Shown here: positions 34,260 through 46,397 of the stretch, piece after piece | How positions within the stretch are numbered: position 1 is the first letter of the stretch | Layout: each line of letters begins with the position of its first letter | Program-made: the position numbers and the translations under genes | Notes under the pieces: generated by a model | What the model saw: the letters and a program-made list of their open reading frames with translations, nothing else | The model's database searches: none | What the model was told of the DNA's origin: nothing | Source: Endomychus coccineus | Lineage: Eukaryota; Arthropoda; Insecta; Coleoptera; Endomychidae | DNA: 64,000 nt | Assembly (NCBI GenBank): GCA_958510875.1 | Contig: OY294067.1 | Location: 56,370,039 to 56,434,038 of the forward strand | Direction: 5' to 3'

Positions 34260-35290
34260 AGATAAAGGAGAGGGTAATATGACAATTAAATAAAAAATCA
34301 TTGTGTTTATATTTATTAACTTCTGATTATTCTAAGTTATCTAAAAGTGTACCTTTATTTACCACATGTATGATTTTAAAATTTCGGTTCAATTGTTGGC
34401 CCGTATCTAACAAATGTGTGGGATAATGGGAGTCAAGTTTGTTATTTCTACAACTTAAATGTTCACACACTCTATTAGAAGAATAACTACTTTGACCTGC
34501 AAAAAAGTTTGGACAAGATCTTCAATTTATCGTATAGACTTTTTCTGACTGACCTTTGTTGTTTTACCAATGTTTACCTAGTGTGTTAGTAGTACTTTTG
34601 AAATAAGTTGTTAAATTCACACTATAAATAAGAAATATTCACCCTTATCCACTGAAAATACTCTTAAAGTATTGAGCACCTATGGTCTATAACAAATGTG
34701 TGAGATAATGGGAGTCAAGGTTGTTATTTCTACAACTCCTAAAATATCAACACACTCTATCAGAGAAAGAATAATCACTTTGACCTACAAAAAAATTTGG
34801 ACAAGATCTTCAATTTATCATATAGACTCCAGATTTCATTCCTTTTTCTGACTGACCTTTGTTATTTTAACAATGTTTACCTAGTGTGTTAGTAGTACTT
34901 GTAAAATAAGTTGTTACATTCACACTATAAATAAGAAATATTCACCCTTACCCACTAAAAATGCTCTTGAAGTATTGAGCACCTAGACCCGTCTCTAACA
35001 AATGTGTGAGATAATGGGTGTCAAGTTTGTTATTTCTACAACTCCTAAAATATTCACACACTCTATTAGAGAAAGAATAATCACTTTGACCTACAAAAAA
35101 GTTTGGACAAGATCCTCAATTTAACGTATTGCTCCAGATTTCATTCCTTTTTCTGACTGACCTTTGTTATTTTACCAATGTTTACCTAGTGTGTAAGTAG
35201 TACTTTAAAAATAAGTTGTTAAATTCACACTATAAATAAGATATATTCACCCTTATCCGCTAAAATACTCTTAAAGTATTGAGCACCTTT
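34260..35290 (-). repeat. three tandem copies of a PLE GIY-YIG/3' end unit
   Basis: Units of about 300 bp begin near 34395, 34680 and 34985. Each holds the same minus-strand GIY-YIG piece, the best reading being VGQSSYSSNRVCEH, then NNKLDSHYPTHLLDTG. Each also has the terminal block CACTATAAATAAGAAATATTC ... CCACTRAAAATRCTCTT. The units are 85-95% alike by eye. Partial tandem copies are a known habit of Penelope-like elements. Confidence 0.8.
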
Positions 35291-36770
35291 CGACTACCAA
35301 GTAGCCATCATCAGAGTGAACTAAATTATAAATAAAAATTTACCTATTTGGGCGATGATAATGTAAACAAGGGGTTACCCTCAGCTGGAGATAAATCGGA
35401 GTTTAATAAATTGCTTTTTTGTTTACACTAAATATACGATATTTGTCTGTACTGTGTTTCAAAGTGATAAACTTTCTTGAGAAATGGTGTGACCTGTATT
35501 CAAAATATGTTCGGCTAACGCTGATTTTTCAGCATATTTTTCTTTATATGGCCAAAATGTTCATTATACCGATTTAAAATGTTCCTTATACCGAGTTAAA
35601 ATGTTCCTTATAATGAGTTAAAATGTTCGTTCTAGTTTGACCCACATAGCATTTTAAACACGACTAACAATCGATTTTGTAAATCCCAGATTTGTTGGAG
35701 TCGGAAAATTTATCATCATCATTATTTTCAGCTTGTTCTTACATGTAAAACTGTATGGCATATTTAGAAAATAAATTATGGAATTTATTTATTACTGAAG
35801 GATAATAGGTGAAACTGGTTACATTCCAATTTCCTTTTTTGTTTAGAAATTGAATTATTGATCAAAGATTTGTCGTAACCATTGTCCAACGCTACTTGCT
35901 GAAGTTTCTCAACTTCGTTTTCATAATTTTGCTAGCTCAAGAGGACGTTCAATAATCTATGAACAAGACTATTGAATGGAGCTATTTTATATCTAAATGG
36001 TGTAGCTGAATCTGCCGGGATATACCAATTTGTTTGAGTGGGTTTTCTGTATATGTCGAAATCCAAGTGATAATAATTTTTTATAATGTTAATATCAAGG
36101 AAAGTAATCTGAATATCTGTTCCTATTACGACAGTGAATTTCAGTGACTCAAATTGGCTATTAAGTGTGTTCAAAAATCCATGTAAATCAAAATTTTTAC
36201 TTATAATCGCGAAAATATCGTCAACGTATTTATACTAAGCTTTTGGAAATTGATTCAATTTTGATTTTAAGGAAGTTTCATGTTCGCTTAGAAAGATATT
36301 GGCCAAAAAAGGAGAGAGTGGGTTGCCCATTGCACATAAGCTTGTTCGTTTACAGTAATTTTTATTACTAGGGAAATAATCTTGCTCCATACATAAAGAA
36401 AAAGGTTCGCGTATTCTGGGCAGTGTTTATCAACTCAGGGATTGGGGTATTTGTAAATAATTAAACAACATCAAATGAAACGAGACTATTACCAGGTTGA
36501 AGTTTGAAGTCTTTCAATGTTGCAGTAAGTTCCAAAGAATTTTTCACAGACAAACATGTGCGGGTCGGATGTTACTAAATTCCTTATAACTAACCATTTT
36601 GCTATGTTATACGTAGGTTAATTAATGTTTGAAATGATTGGTCTCTTATAGAATTACCCGGTCTATGAATCTTAGGTGAGCAATATAGTTAGTTATAGGA
36701 ACATTAGGATTTGACAATCTTAGTTGATAAGAGTGAATACTTCTTATTTATAGTGTTATAGTGTATCCAC
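35291..36770 (-). pseudogene. Penelope-like element (family A) with RT and GIY-YIG
   Basis: On the minus strand, 36350-35932 encodes the RT with CAMGNPLSPFLANIFLSEHE, YKYVDDIFAIISKNFD and LDFDIYRKPTQTNWYIP. 35750-35400 holds a stop-ridden GIY-YIG segment. The terminal block at 35240-35340 (CGACTACCAAGTAGCCATCA) marks the 3' side. 36690-36770 has another terminal piece (CTTATTTATAGTG ... CCACAGTGTGAAC). A run of minor frameshifts inactivates it. Confidence 0.85.
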
Positions 36771-36996
36771 AGTGTGAACTTTTTTTAGTTTATTAGTTAT
36801 ATTCACGTTTTGATCTAGATTTTACCAAAGAATGTAATGCCTATTCTAATTTACCGAGTTTAAAGACAACATTTTTTCAATATTTTCATATAACTTCTTT
36901 TCCAACATTATATCGACGAAATTATTGTTAATTGCAATATGTTTTATATTTCCCTTTTAAAAATTTTGGGCTGACATTGGAAGTGACACAAATCTG

Positions 36997-37902
36997 CAGG
37001 GCCGGATTTAGAGTGGTGAGGGCCTGTGGGCACAAGTTTGGTGGAGGCCTCTATGGTAGATGGTAATATTAAATGCCACAAAATATTTTTACAATACAAA
37101 TTTATAATGCAATTGTAATGTCGTTTAAATAAAACTTTTCTTGGAGATATATGTATATTATTTATTTGTACTTATATTAATTATCTTTACAAAGGCATTT
37201 TTCACACTTTTCTCGTCGATCAAGTCGTCAAATTTCAATTAATTAATTATTGCTACTCAAAAGCGGGAGATTATTGAGGCGATTTTGGTTCATTGCCGTT
37301 CGCAATCTGTTTTTTTAGTAATTTTAACTTGGAAAAGGATCTTTCAGCCTTACAGTTACTGATCATCAGAATAAGATAATTTTTTTAAATTATCGGAACA
37401 TTAGGAAAAGCATCCTGCACCTGTTTTTTGATTATCAACGCGAACATGAAATGTTCACGGCTGAAATATCTTTTTTTCTGCTGAAACTGTCTGTAAAATT
37501 CTGCAAATTGACTAAAAACTAGAAAAATATCTGTAATTCGGCGCCACATACTAAACACGCGGGAAAATTCGAATAACTAATTTCAATGAACTTGTTAGTA
37601 TGTTGCGTTTCAAAGCAATGTGACATCAGAAATAACTTATTTCAATTTCTACTTGCCATTACATGAATATTAAATATGCAATATATCCCGCTTTTGTAAT
37701 GTCAAATAAATAATTCAAATATGTGAATACAAATTCTGCAAATTACCCAAAAATTATGAATTTATTACGATATTAACAAAATCATCTTATCATTTTTGTT
37801 GAAAGCCAAAATTTTTTCCAATAATTATACTTGTTGGGGACCCCTTTTTGGTGGAGGCCAGTGGGTGTTTGCCCACGCTGCCCACTCCTAAATCCGGCCC
37901 TG
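36997..37902 (-). mobile_element. hAT element with 8-bp target duplication, decayed
   Basis: The ends CAGGGCCGGATTTAG (36997) and CTAAATCCGGCCCTG (ending 37902) are perfect inverses. Flanks CAAATCTG and CAAGTCTG match at seven of eight bases, the hAT pattern. On the minus strand a transposase C-terminal scrap is visible near 37260-37400: ISNCKAERSFSKLKLLKKQI, the usual AERSFSKLKLIK motif of ZMYM1-like hAT transposases, then frameshifts and a stop. The 906-bp body is too short for a full transposase, so it is an internal deletion derivative. Confidence 0.9.
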
Positions 37903-37910
37903 CAAGTCTG

Positions 37911-39065
37911 TGGACCATACTGTCATATTATGCTGCTAGTTTTTAACGAATTGGATGGTTAGAATAAATTTATTTGAGAATTTTTCTTCAGTATATTATT
38001 GACCGTAATGTTCATTTGTAATAAAGGATTTCTAACAAGAAGTTAAGACCTTGTTCAATCTTAAAAATGAAAAATCCACTCAACCCAAGAAATCAAAGGA
38101 TTCAATTAGACTTAATTGAAAACTTGAGCTTTAATTTTTCCCTACCAAAATGGTATATCACTTCATATAAAAATTTGAAGTCCAGATTCTCGACTAGCTC
38201 ACAACATAGTGTCATCATGGCATGTAATGCTAACTAACCGTTTGTCTGACATTGTTAACCTTAACCATGGTTTAATTATGCGCAATTTCCAAATTTCCTT
38301 GCCCTTCTATTCGAGTGTCTATGCACATACTCTCACTTTTACTGCGCAGAAAACTGGTGAAAAATGAAAAGCTTGTGGAAAAAATATTTATTCTCTAAGT
38401 GTTTTCCACAGCTTGATCATTGTTGTTGAAAGAGGAACTAGAACATGTAACAAAAACGGAAAGCAGGAGTTTGTTGCCCTGTTGTGGTTGAACCGAAGAT
38501 GTGAAGGAAGCGTTGGAGCAAAGCAGCAAATTAAATTTACTAGAGTTACGGATACTATACACTCTGTTTTACTGCCGAGTTAACTAAATCAGAAACTGAG
38601 TAAAAAACTGTTCGTTAAGCAAAACTGTACGTGTGTGGAATGACATAGTTATATTAACAATGTTTTTCACAGTTTAGTCAGTTACGGTTGAAGAAAATCA
38701 AGTATGTGTTACAGAATTCTGGATTAGTCTGAACGGAAGGTACGTTTAAAGGAGTCAACTGGGCAGTTCATCGTTGCAAAAGACGGTCTGGTTACATAAT
38801 GCCTGACAACGTGACAACTATCTAAATTGCACAGACTTAACGTCACACGACACACGTGATAATTCGAACAGTAAAACTGGAAGTATGTTGGTGCCTTCAT
38901 GATTATACTTGTAAAAATATTTCTATTTGAATTTTATACTCAAGGGTCCTATCAAATCTCACTTATACTACGTAGATTGGCACTGTGACGCTATTTCTAT
39001 ATGATTGGGTCAGATAATTAGCATGTATTACCTATTGCCTAAACCACCCCTCTTACGCAAGTATT
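37911..39065. other. non-coding stretch
   Basis: No gene. The sequence has a less AT-rich patch with several TTACTGCGCAG/AACTGTACG-like motifs but no resolved repeat. Confidence 0.35.
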
Positions 39066-40300
39066 TGCACAATAACCAATAATGACTGTTTTTTGTAGCC
39101 CTTTGTATCTAACATAACCTAACTTTGTTGATACAGAATGCAAATATTGTAATCGCGCTCATCTTAATACTTTCATAATAACCAATAATGATTGTTTATT
39201 GTACCCCCATACTATCTAACCTAACCTAATCTTAACTAACCTAACCTAACTTACTAGCCTAAGATAATCTAACCTAACCCACCAACTTAACTTTGTTGAT
39301 ATATAATGCAAATATTATAATCATGCTAATCTTAGCACTCTCATGATAACCAATAATGATTGTTTATCTTACACCTTTTATTTCTAACCTAAACTAACCT
39401 AACCATTTTTCTGTGGAGAGGAAATGCTAACGTTTGTCAGTTTGTGTTTCGTTTGCCTGTGTATTTGTCTAAATTTGTGTCTCAAGTTTCGTATGCTTAT
39501 GCCCAATTTTATCGTCTTTGTGTCGTTAGTTATTTATCTCGATGGAATAACTTCCTATGTTGTTTCGGTTTGTACCATAATATTGGGATTCTTGGGTCTT
39601 AGTGATTTATCTCGATTGGATAACTTCTTACGTTGTTTCAGTAAGTTATCTTCGATGGGATAACTTACTCTACTGGAACAAATGGATCATCCGTGCCAAT
39701 CATAATCTATCCATCACTTTTTCTCAGGAACTTGTGATTTGGAGTCCATATTCTATCCAGGGTCTGGGTGCCTGTTGGTCCGCTGGAGCGTTTCACTCCT
39801 GCCCTTGACCCTGCTGGCAACAGGTCCGTGAGCATTCCCCTAACCTCCACCTGGGGACGCGCCTGGATGGGGTTTCAGGCTTTGCACAAGAAAGGAGGCT
39901 CCTGCTTCCCAGGAACCTAACCTAACCTAACCTAACCTAACCTAACCTAACCTAACCTACTAACCTAACCTAGCCTAACCTAACTTTGTTGATACAGAAT
40001 GCAAATATTGTAATCGCGCTAATCTTAACACTCTCATAATAACCAAAAATGATTGTTTATTATACCCTCTTTCTTTCTGAGCTAACCTAACCTAAGCTAC
40101 TAACCTAATCTAACCTAACTTTGTTGATATGGAATGGAAATATTGTAATCGCGCTAATCTTAACACTCTCATAATAACCAATAATTATTGTTTATGGTAC
40201 CCCCTCTCTTTCTAACCTAACTTAACCTAACCTACTGACCTAGCTTTGTAGATATAGAATATATAATTCAAATATTGTAATCGTGTTAATCTTAACAACC
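39066..40300. repeat. tandem array with CCTAA spacers, interrupted by a telomere-type element
   Basis: A core of about 95 bases (AACTTTGTTGATACAGAATG, CAAATATTGTAATCGCGCTA, ATAACCAATAATGATTGTTT) starts near 39121, 39291, 39981, 40118 and 40240. Consecutive cores are separated by variable runs of CCTAA-like units. Between the second and third core the element 39404-39917 is inserted. Such a mix of unique core and TTAGG-type repeats resembles a subtelomeric satellite; here it is far inside a gene intron. Confidence 0.8.
39404..39917 (-). mobile_element. element in telomere-type repeats, copy 2
   Basis: On the minus strand it begins after TTAGGTT with CCTGGGAAGCAGGAGCC and ends in GCATTTCCTCTCCACAG plus a short A run, then TTAGG-like units. 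About 270 bases at the 5' side match copy 1 at 26591-27567 (ACCAACAGGCACCCAGACC, GCCAGCAGGGTCAAGGG). The middle is shorter. Open frames 39424-39663 and 39602-39808 are on the opposite strand and not credible. Confidence 0.6.
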
Positions 40301-41020
40301 GCATTTCTGAGAATATCCTGAGAATTATATTGGACTCAATTTACGTAGTATGATTTCATCAGTGGGGCTGAATGTATGTAGGAATATGGAAATGAGACTC
40401 AACTTACGTTTTCCGGTACGATAAACTGTATGAATTGTGCATTTTAAACAGTCATTAACGCCGCTGTCAGGTCCGTGCTACAAGGAAGTATTTTGAAAAC
40501 GATAATCCGCGCAGTTCAGTCAGTTGAACGTACAGTTCGTTCAGTCTGTAGGGGCCTACACATTCTCCGTTATACTGTTCAGATTACTGAGTGAAATTAT
40601 TTGATTTATAGAGCACCAATGCTGTCAGGTGAATTGTCACAATCATTGACATGAGGAACACGTCGAGCTCACTTACACATACGCACGTAATCCCAAATCA
40701 AATCTCAAAAATAGCCTTTTTCAATCCACGTAGGATTCAAAAAGGCACGGAACGGATATTTGAATCTGCAATTTTTATTTTCATCTATCACGAATAATTG
40801 AATTGAATTCCGTTCGTTGTTGCGACGTAGACATTTTAAATTGAAATTAATGCGATAAAGACGCTCAGCGCTTAGAGCAATTAGTTCAAGGAATCCCGCG
40901 TTTTAGTGACTGTTTAAGCTTAACGTATTCATATTTTTATACATATTGACAATAATTATGACAAGTCATTCAAAGTATCATTTTCTGTATATTAGCTATT
41001 ATAGCCTCTGTGAATGTATT
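40301..41020. other. non-coding stretch
   Basis: No gene or repeat recognised. Confidence 0.35.
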
Positions 41021-41660
41021 AACGACACATCTGGAAACAATCGCAAATGGGATTCTTGTGTCAATTTGTCATCAGCCGACGAAGTGTTATTGATGACTTG
41101 ACATGGCTTATTTATATGGGTACTTCTAAGAATGGTTGTGTTGCCTGGGATTTCTGGTCACATATGTAGCCAACGATAGCAGCTACTACCCTTCTTTACA
41201 GACCTTTTCAGTCTTAAACTTGCCTGAAGTTAACGACTTTTAGAAAATATAACATTCACACAAAGCTCATTCATCGAGCAACATCATTATATTACTGAAC
41301 ATTCACACAAAGCTCATGCATCGAGCATCATCATTATATTACTAAACATTCAAATTAAATACATTCAACGAGCAACATCATTACATTGCTCTAACAATCA
41401 CATCAACATCACTTCAGCAAGCAACATTAATACTTGCAATAACATTAACATATCATCAATCTTATAATCAAAGGTTAACCTAGAGACTTACAACTTTAGG
41501 GAAACTAGCCTTCATAAATAAGGCGACTCAATTCTTTCAGTGTAGTTAGTACATAACTGTATATAGGTGTGAATAAATAACTTAAAATCATCAAGTGCTA
41601 TTTCTTCAACCAACTATCATACTGAGTCATACAAGAAGTGTAAACAACAGCAGCATACAA
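41021..41660 (+). mobile_element. possible solo LTR
   Basis: The stretch has an LTR-like layout: a TATA-like CATAAATAAGG at 41513, an initiator-like TTTCAGTGTAGTTAG 15-20 bases on, AATAAATAACTTAAA at 41571 as a polyadenylation signal, and a GT-rich/AACA end near 41650. Boundaries and target duplication are not clear, and no internal retrovirus-like coding region is present. This is a weak call based on layout only. Confidence 0.3.
41253..41400. repeat. 47-bp tandem repeat, three units
   Basis: AACATTCACACAAAGCTCAT, then CGAGCAACATCATTATATTAC recurs at about 41251, 41298 and 41345, with the third copy diverged (AACATTCAAATTAAATACAT). It lies within the possible LTR. Confidence 0.75.
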
Positions 41661-41679
41661 CCCAGTGACGTGACTTAAT

Positions 41680-41795
41680 TTTCAAACGTCTTCCGAAGAA
41701 GGTCGTGAGACCGAAACGTACGTAAAGACGAAAATATAGTTGCCATATGTGTTAATGTGAACTATTTACCAAGAATTTACATATTAAAAATTGTC
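41680..41795. mobile_element. PLE family B terminal fragment
   Basis: GTCTTCCGAAGAAGGTCGTG, AGACCGAAACGTACGTAAAG, and later AAGAATTTACATATT are the inverse of the family B ends at 16388, 55804, 58520 and 60900. Confidence 0.65.
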
Positions 41796-43174
41796 TAGAT
41801 CGATTCAGAAATGCTCAAACCGGATATATCCGCGAGAATCCAAACATTATATTTTGGGTCGATTACAACACTTCCCTTACACTATATATTATGTATAGTG
41901 AAGGATGTAAAAATTGATCTGATGTTGGGTTCTCGGTATGTTTTGGTTCCTTTCTGTCTGACAGACTGTGCGACACCTGACCTTGAAAGGTCAAGAACAT
42001 TTTAAATATGCCCGTTGCGCCTCTGCTTTAAAATATACCTGCATCCTTGTTTTCTGAATTATTTCTTGTTTTCACAATAATAATAAATAAATAATAATAA
42101 ATCATAAATTACATTGGTCCAATATTTTTGTTGAAATATTATGATTGAAACTATTCATATTGAAACGTATATCAAAATTAAAATTTGCGAATAGAACCAT
42201 AAAAGTATGATATGAAATTAAAGAAAAATCAAGACACTTCAAGATAGCTTATAAATAAATTTTTATTTCAACATACCCCAAATTTAGTGATACAAAATAC
42301 GAATTTTTTTGGTCCTTCTCTTCAGTTCTTTAAATCTGTATCACGTTACTATATTATATTATTGTCATTAAATATTAGGTATTATTATGTTATATAATAT
42401 TCATATATATTATTACAATGGACAAACCTGTGTTTTTTTATCTGAGGCGCATATTGCATATTTCTGCAGATGGTATTTTTCAATGAGGCGCAAATTATAT
42501 ACGTCCTTTCAATCTGGTTATTGGATTGTGAATGCAAAATCTTCACATGATTAATTGACTCAATACTATACTTTAATAAAATAGCTGATGATGATCTTCT
42601 TGCAGCCGCTGTAAATACACTACTGAAAAAGTGTTATTCATGGTTTCATTGAACTATTCTAACGATAAATTAAATTAAGATTTGCACAACAATACGTTCT
42701 GAGAAGTTATGGAAATTAAAGCATTATTAACAACAGAGAAAACCCATGACAGAAAAACATTTCCTTTTCTACCATTTTATAACATATTACAGTTACTACT
42801 TAATCTAGTTGTAAGAAGTTGTGAATTGATATGGTAAGCTCCCACATAATTATTGTGCTTGTGTATTGTGAATTAGTAATAGTTTCCAGGAGCTAGTAAA
42901 TCTGATTATACTAAAATGCACCTAGTTTATCAACTTTGATATATAATATATTATTTGTATAATCGAATGCAGAAGAATATTACTTCGCATTTTGACTGAG
43001 ATTATGTGTTATTTCAATAAATTCAAAATCGTTTATTAGAGTGACACTTTACCAAATAGAAATGTCACTTGACAGTTAGTGTTAATAAAATACAGTTTAA
43101 CTTATTTAAATATTGGAAATATTGTTACATATATGTTAAAAGTACAACTATTCAAATTTGAAATTTATTCCATT
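41796..43174. other. AT-rich non-coding stretch
   Basis: No gene or repeat recognised; 42060-42430 is especially AT-rich with AATAATAAATAAAT-type runs. Confidence 0.4.
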
Positions 43175-43590
43175 CTATTTGTTCTTCCTGAAAACAAGCA
43201 TTCCTAAATGATCTTGAGGTGCGACTAGTTCTTGCTGATATATTAGCGATGCTTTCCTCGATATACCTTCACCCATTCCAATTGATTGCCATCCTCCATG
43301 CCTTTTAAGTGTTTGAATGTCAGATCCACTGCCAGCGAGGAAGGTGGCAGACGTCCTCCTCAAGCAATGGTCAGTGTAACTGGATGCATCTGGGAGTTTT
43401 AAGTATTCTGCAATTATGTCTTCAACATAACCCCAAGACTATGATGAAACTGTTTTCAATCACTAGTACTCCATTGGCTAGTAGATGTAAACCGTTTGCC
43501 TAATTGCAATTAATTCCCTGAATATGTAGGCATACCGATACGTTGGTGCCACTTTTGAAACGACCTACCAACAGTTGAGAGTCGTACAGG
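43175..43590 (-). pseudogene. tyrosine recombinase C-terminal remnant (Crypton-like)
   Basis: The minus strand encodes YVEDIIAEYLKLPDASSY, TDHCLRRTSATFLAGSGSD and IQTLKRHGGWQS. HxLRR with the following helix carries the catalytic His and Arg of the tyrosine recombinase fold, and RHGGW the next conserved His/Trp. The expected nucleophile region (AEGYI...) reads MGEGISRKA, so the Tyr is lost. Upstream in other frames FKSGTNVSV-like sequence suggests more of the domain with frameshifts. Recombinases of this 'RHGGWKS' type are found in Crypton-like elements of animals. Confidence 0.7.
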
Positions 43591-44884
43591 CAGACACTCA
43601 TGGCTAGATCGAATAAGTAGGTTGTCTTATTTCTTTCTCGTTCAAGTATTCTTATTCTGGCTCTGGCCAACAGTGCAACGTTTATGTTGGTTTTCTTGAG
43701 ACAGTTTGTTCTGACTTCTGATTTAATTTTCTATCATGGGCACATTAAACTTGTATCGAACAATTTAGACTTTAGACCATACTACATTAGACTATAAAAG
43801 TCAGAGCCAGGGGCTATATTTCAGCTGGTCACATGAACGTTACGGCACGATGCTGCATTCCGACAGTGTTATTTTTTGGAACATATATAAGGACTTCTCT
43901 TCGAACAGGGTTGCCAGACGTAACCTAAGTCCTGAGTTGCACCCCATTTGTTTTCTTAATATAAAAAAACGGTCTTCTAATGGATCCGTTGGAAAATTTC
44001 CTAACAATATGTAATTTAAATTGAAAAACTTCGAAATTATTTCTAGAATTCCGAACTGTGTGTAACCATGCAGTATGTGTCGGTGTTGTTAATTTATTGA
44101 TGGCCTAACGTATCTGACCAATTTGATGAATCTCTCAAAGACTTGACTTCCGAATCACCTCTAGGTTACCTTTGACGAAAGGTTCCCAGAAAAAGTCCCT
44201 TAATCGTTGCCTTAAGAGGGAGTTTTTATATTTATTATTTTCTACCCAATTAATATAATATACCTTAAGGACTACTTAAACATTTTTAGATTCAAAATTT
44301 GAAGGATAGAGTGCTCTCAGATTCAAAAATTATCCAAATTTAAATAATTATGATGTTCTATGGGGCAGTGTCCTCGTCTCCCGAGTCTAAGTTGGGATAC
44401 TGCATAATTTTATTGGGTTTTGAATTTAGCCAATTATTCTTCATACACTTGAGAATATGAACCGAATCTAATAGATAAAATAATGGTCTTGAATTAACAA
44501 CTGGATGAGGACACACGATAACCAACTGTTATGTTTAGAAAAATGGTTAGTGGCTGTGCTGTTGAGTACATTATTATCACTTATAATACAGAATATTTTG
44601 AATGCAATTTGTTCTAATTACAAAATAATTGATTTTTCAACCTAAAACAATAATTCGTGATTTATTTATGATACAGTACAAATATGGACAACCTCTCAGT
44701 ATTTTGAAGTAACACTGATAATCATGAACACAAATGTTGTTGTTGCAAGTAATATGTTATTTCAAGCGATACCAACCATATTTCTGGCTTTATAATCCAA
44801 AAAATGCGTAATATGGATCTCATCAAATAAAAGTAACATGTTATTTTTATTTTTATTCAAAAATGTAAATAGATTTAAATTATA
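43591..44884. other. non-coding stretch
   Basis: No gene or repeat recognised. The recombinase remnant may extend a little into the left edge. Confidence 0.35.
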
Positions 44885-45805
44885 CGAGACCAAAGTGAGA
44901 AGTCCCTGAAGAATGAAACAAGAAATGATTTATTTGGTCAAAACTTATTGTATTTCTCAACATAATCTCCTTGTAGTCAGATACAATTCGTCCAACGTTG
45001 TTCTAATTTTCCGATTCCTTCCAACTAATACGATTCCGGCAATCCTTCAAAGTAGGCGTTTGTTTTAGCGATGAACTCATCGTTGAAGCGAAATCTCTTT
45101 ACGCCGAGACATTTGTTCAAGTTTGGAAACGGATAAAAATTGCAGGGGGTCAAATCTGGAGAATATGGTGGATGACGTACTTATTCGTAGCGAAATTTAT
45201 ACAATTTGCCATTGCAACTGCGCTGGTGCGTTGTCCTGGTGTAAGAGCACCTTCTTCTTTGCCAAATGCGGCCGCTTTCGCTTCAAATCGGCGTCGAATC
45301 GATCCAACAGCTCTGCATAATATACGCCGGTGATCGTTTTGCCCTTTCCAAGGTAATCGATTTGAACGATACCGTGTGCATCCCAAAAAAACTACCGCCA
45401 TGACTTTGTTGGCTGATAAGCCCACTTAGGTCTTTTTCGGATCCATGTTTCGTCCACGGTTAGGTACTCAAAAAGTCCTTCTTATCGAACTTGAACATCG
45501 TTAGACACGGTCGCGCTTGTTGGCAACATGGAGCAAATGCGGCCCCCACCTGGCAGATAACTTTCTCATATTCAAAACTTTATGTAAAATGTTCCATACC
45601 CGTTCGGTTGAGATGCCCATAGCCTTAGCAATCTCGTGCACTTTAACTCGCCGATCGTCCAATATCATACCATAGATTTTATCCACAATTTCTGGGGTTG
45701 TAACCTCAATAGGACGACCAGAACGTTTGGCGTCCTTCGTGGTCATACTGACACAACGAAAATCAGTAAACATTTGTGAATCGATGCTTTGGTTTGCGTA
45801 ATGTT

Positions 45806-46397
45806 TTTTTTTAAACCGGCCAGAAATTAGTACTTTCCGGTTTATTTTTAGGTAAGAAAATCTCATTTTGTCGGACCGAGCCAGAAAATTATTGTGATAG
45901 TCCGGTAAAAGCTTTTACCGGACTCATTTTTATTTACTTTTCGGCCTATCTTTAATGAAAAAAATAATAAAATAGTTAGTCTAAGATAGCGGTCAATTGG
46001 TTTCTATAGTAACCGAGTTTTGTATTATTTAAAACTATAAAATAACTTGACATATTTTGACGTTTAGTTGAAAACGTGACCTTTATTATAAAATGGATAT
46101 TCAAAATGATGCATTTGATTGTGAATTAATGGAAGATGAAATTATACCAGATGAAATTGTTAAGGCGGCCACCCAAGCAACGTTTGATTTATTACCGTCG
46201 AAGTCCCGGACACGATATGAACAAACATACCAAATTTTTGAAAAAAAGTTAATTAATAAAGAGTTCTTGTTATAAAAATGTAAACTGAATAATATGAAGT
46301 TTATGGTACAACAATGCCCGTTTTAAAAAAAATATTGTACGTAATACGTCCCAAAAGTGCTTTTACCACTTTCGGGACTTGTTACGTAAACTACTAT
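45806..46397 (+). mobile_element. small hairpin-bearing insertion with tyrosine-recombinase N-terminus
   Basis: Its edges are set by comparison with the uninterrupted mariner at 59415-60680 (GCGTAATG... / ...ACGCAAGAAATAATATTC). Near the left end, 45898-45923 is a perfect 26-base palindrome (AGTCCGGTAAAAG and its inverse). Near the right end, 46347-46379 forms a GTCCC..AAAGTG/CACTTT.CGGGAC hairpin with the same CTTTTACC core. A 60-codon frame (46093-46275) lies between them. No long TIRs or target duplication were found. Confidence 0.65.
46093..46275 (+). CDS. truncated tyrosine-recombinase N-terminal peptide
   Basis: The frame MDIQNDAFDCELMEDEIIPD, then IVKAATQATFDLLPSKSRTR, YEQTYQIFEKK and a stop resembles the start of recombinases of the Crypton-like type: an acidic leader, then LLP.KS..RYE..Y..F..W, the first helix of the core-binding domain. 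It stops where the core-binding domain should continue. The catalytic part found at 43175-43590 is the complementary half of such a protein, but the two need not come from one copy. Confidence 0.45.
   Translation: MDIQNDAFDCELMEDEIIPDEIVKAATQATFDLLPSKSRTRYEQTYQIFEKKLINKEFLL

Noticed and set aside
34395..35290. CRISPR-like array from regularly spaced repeats
   Set aside because: The units are 300-bp tandem PLE pieces with coding content in an insect genome; there are no short repeats with unique spacers.
45123..45425. plus- and minus-strand frames of 65 and 91 codons
   Set aside because: They are the decayed mariner transposase core and its antisense, already covered by the pseudogene entry.
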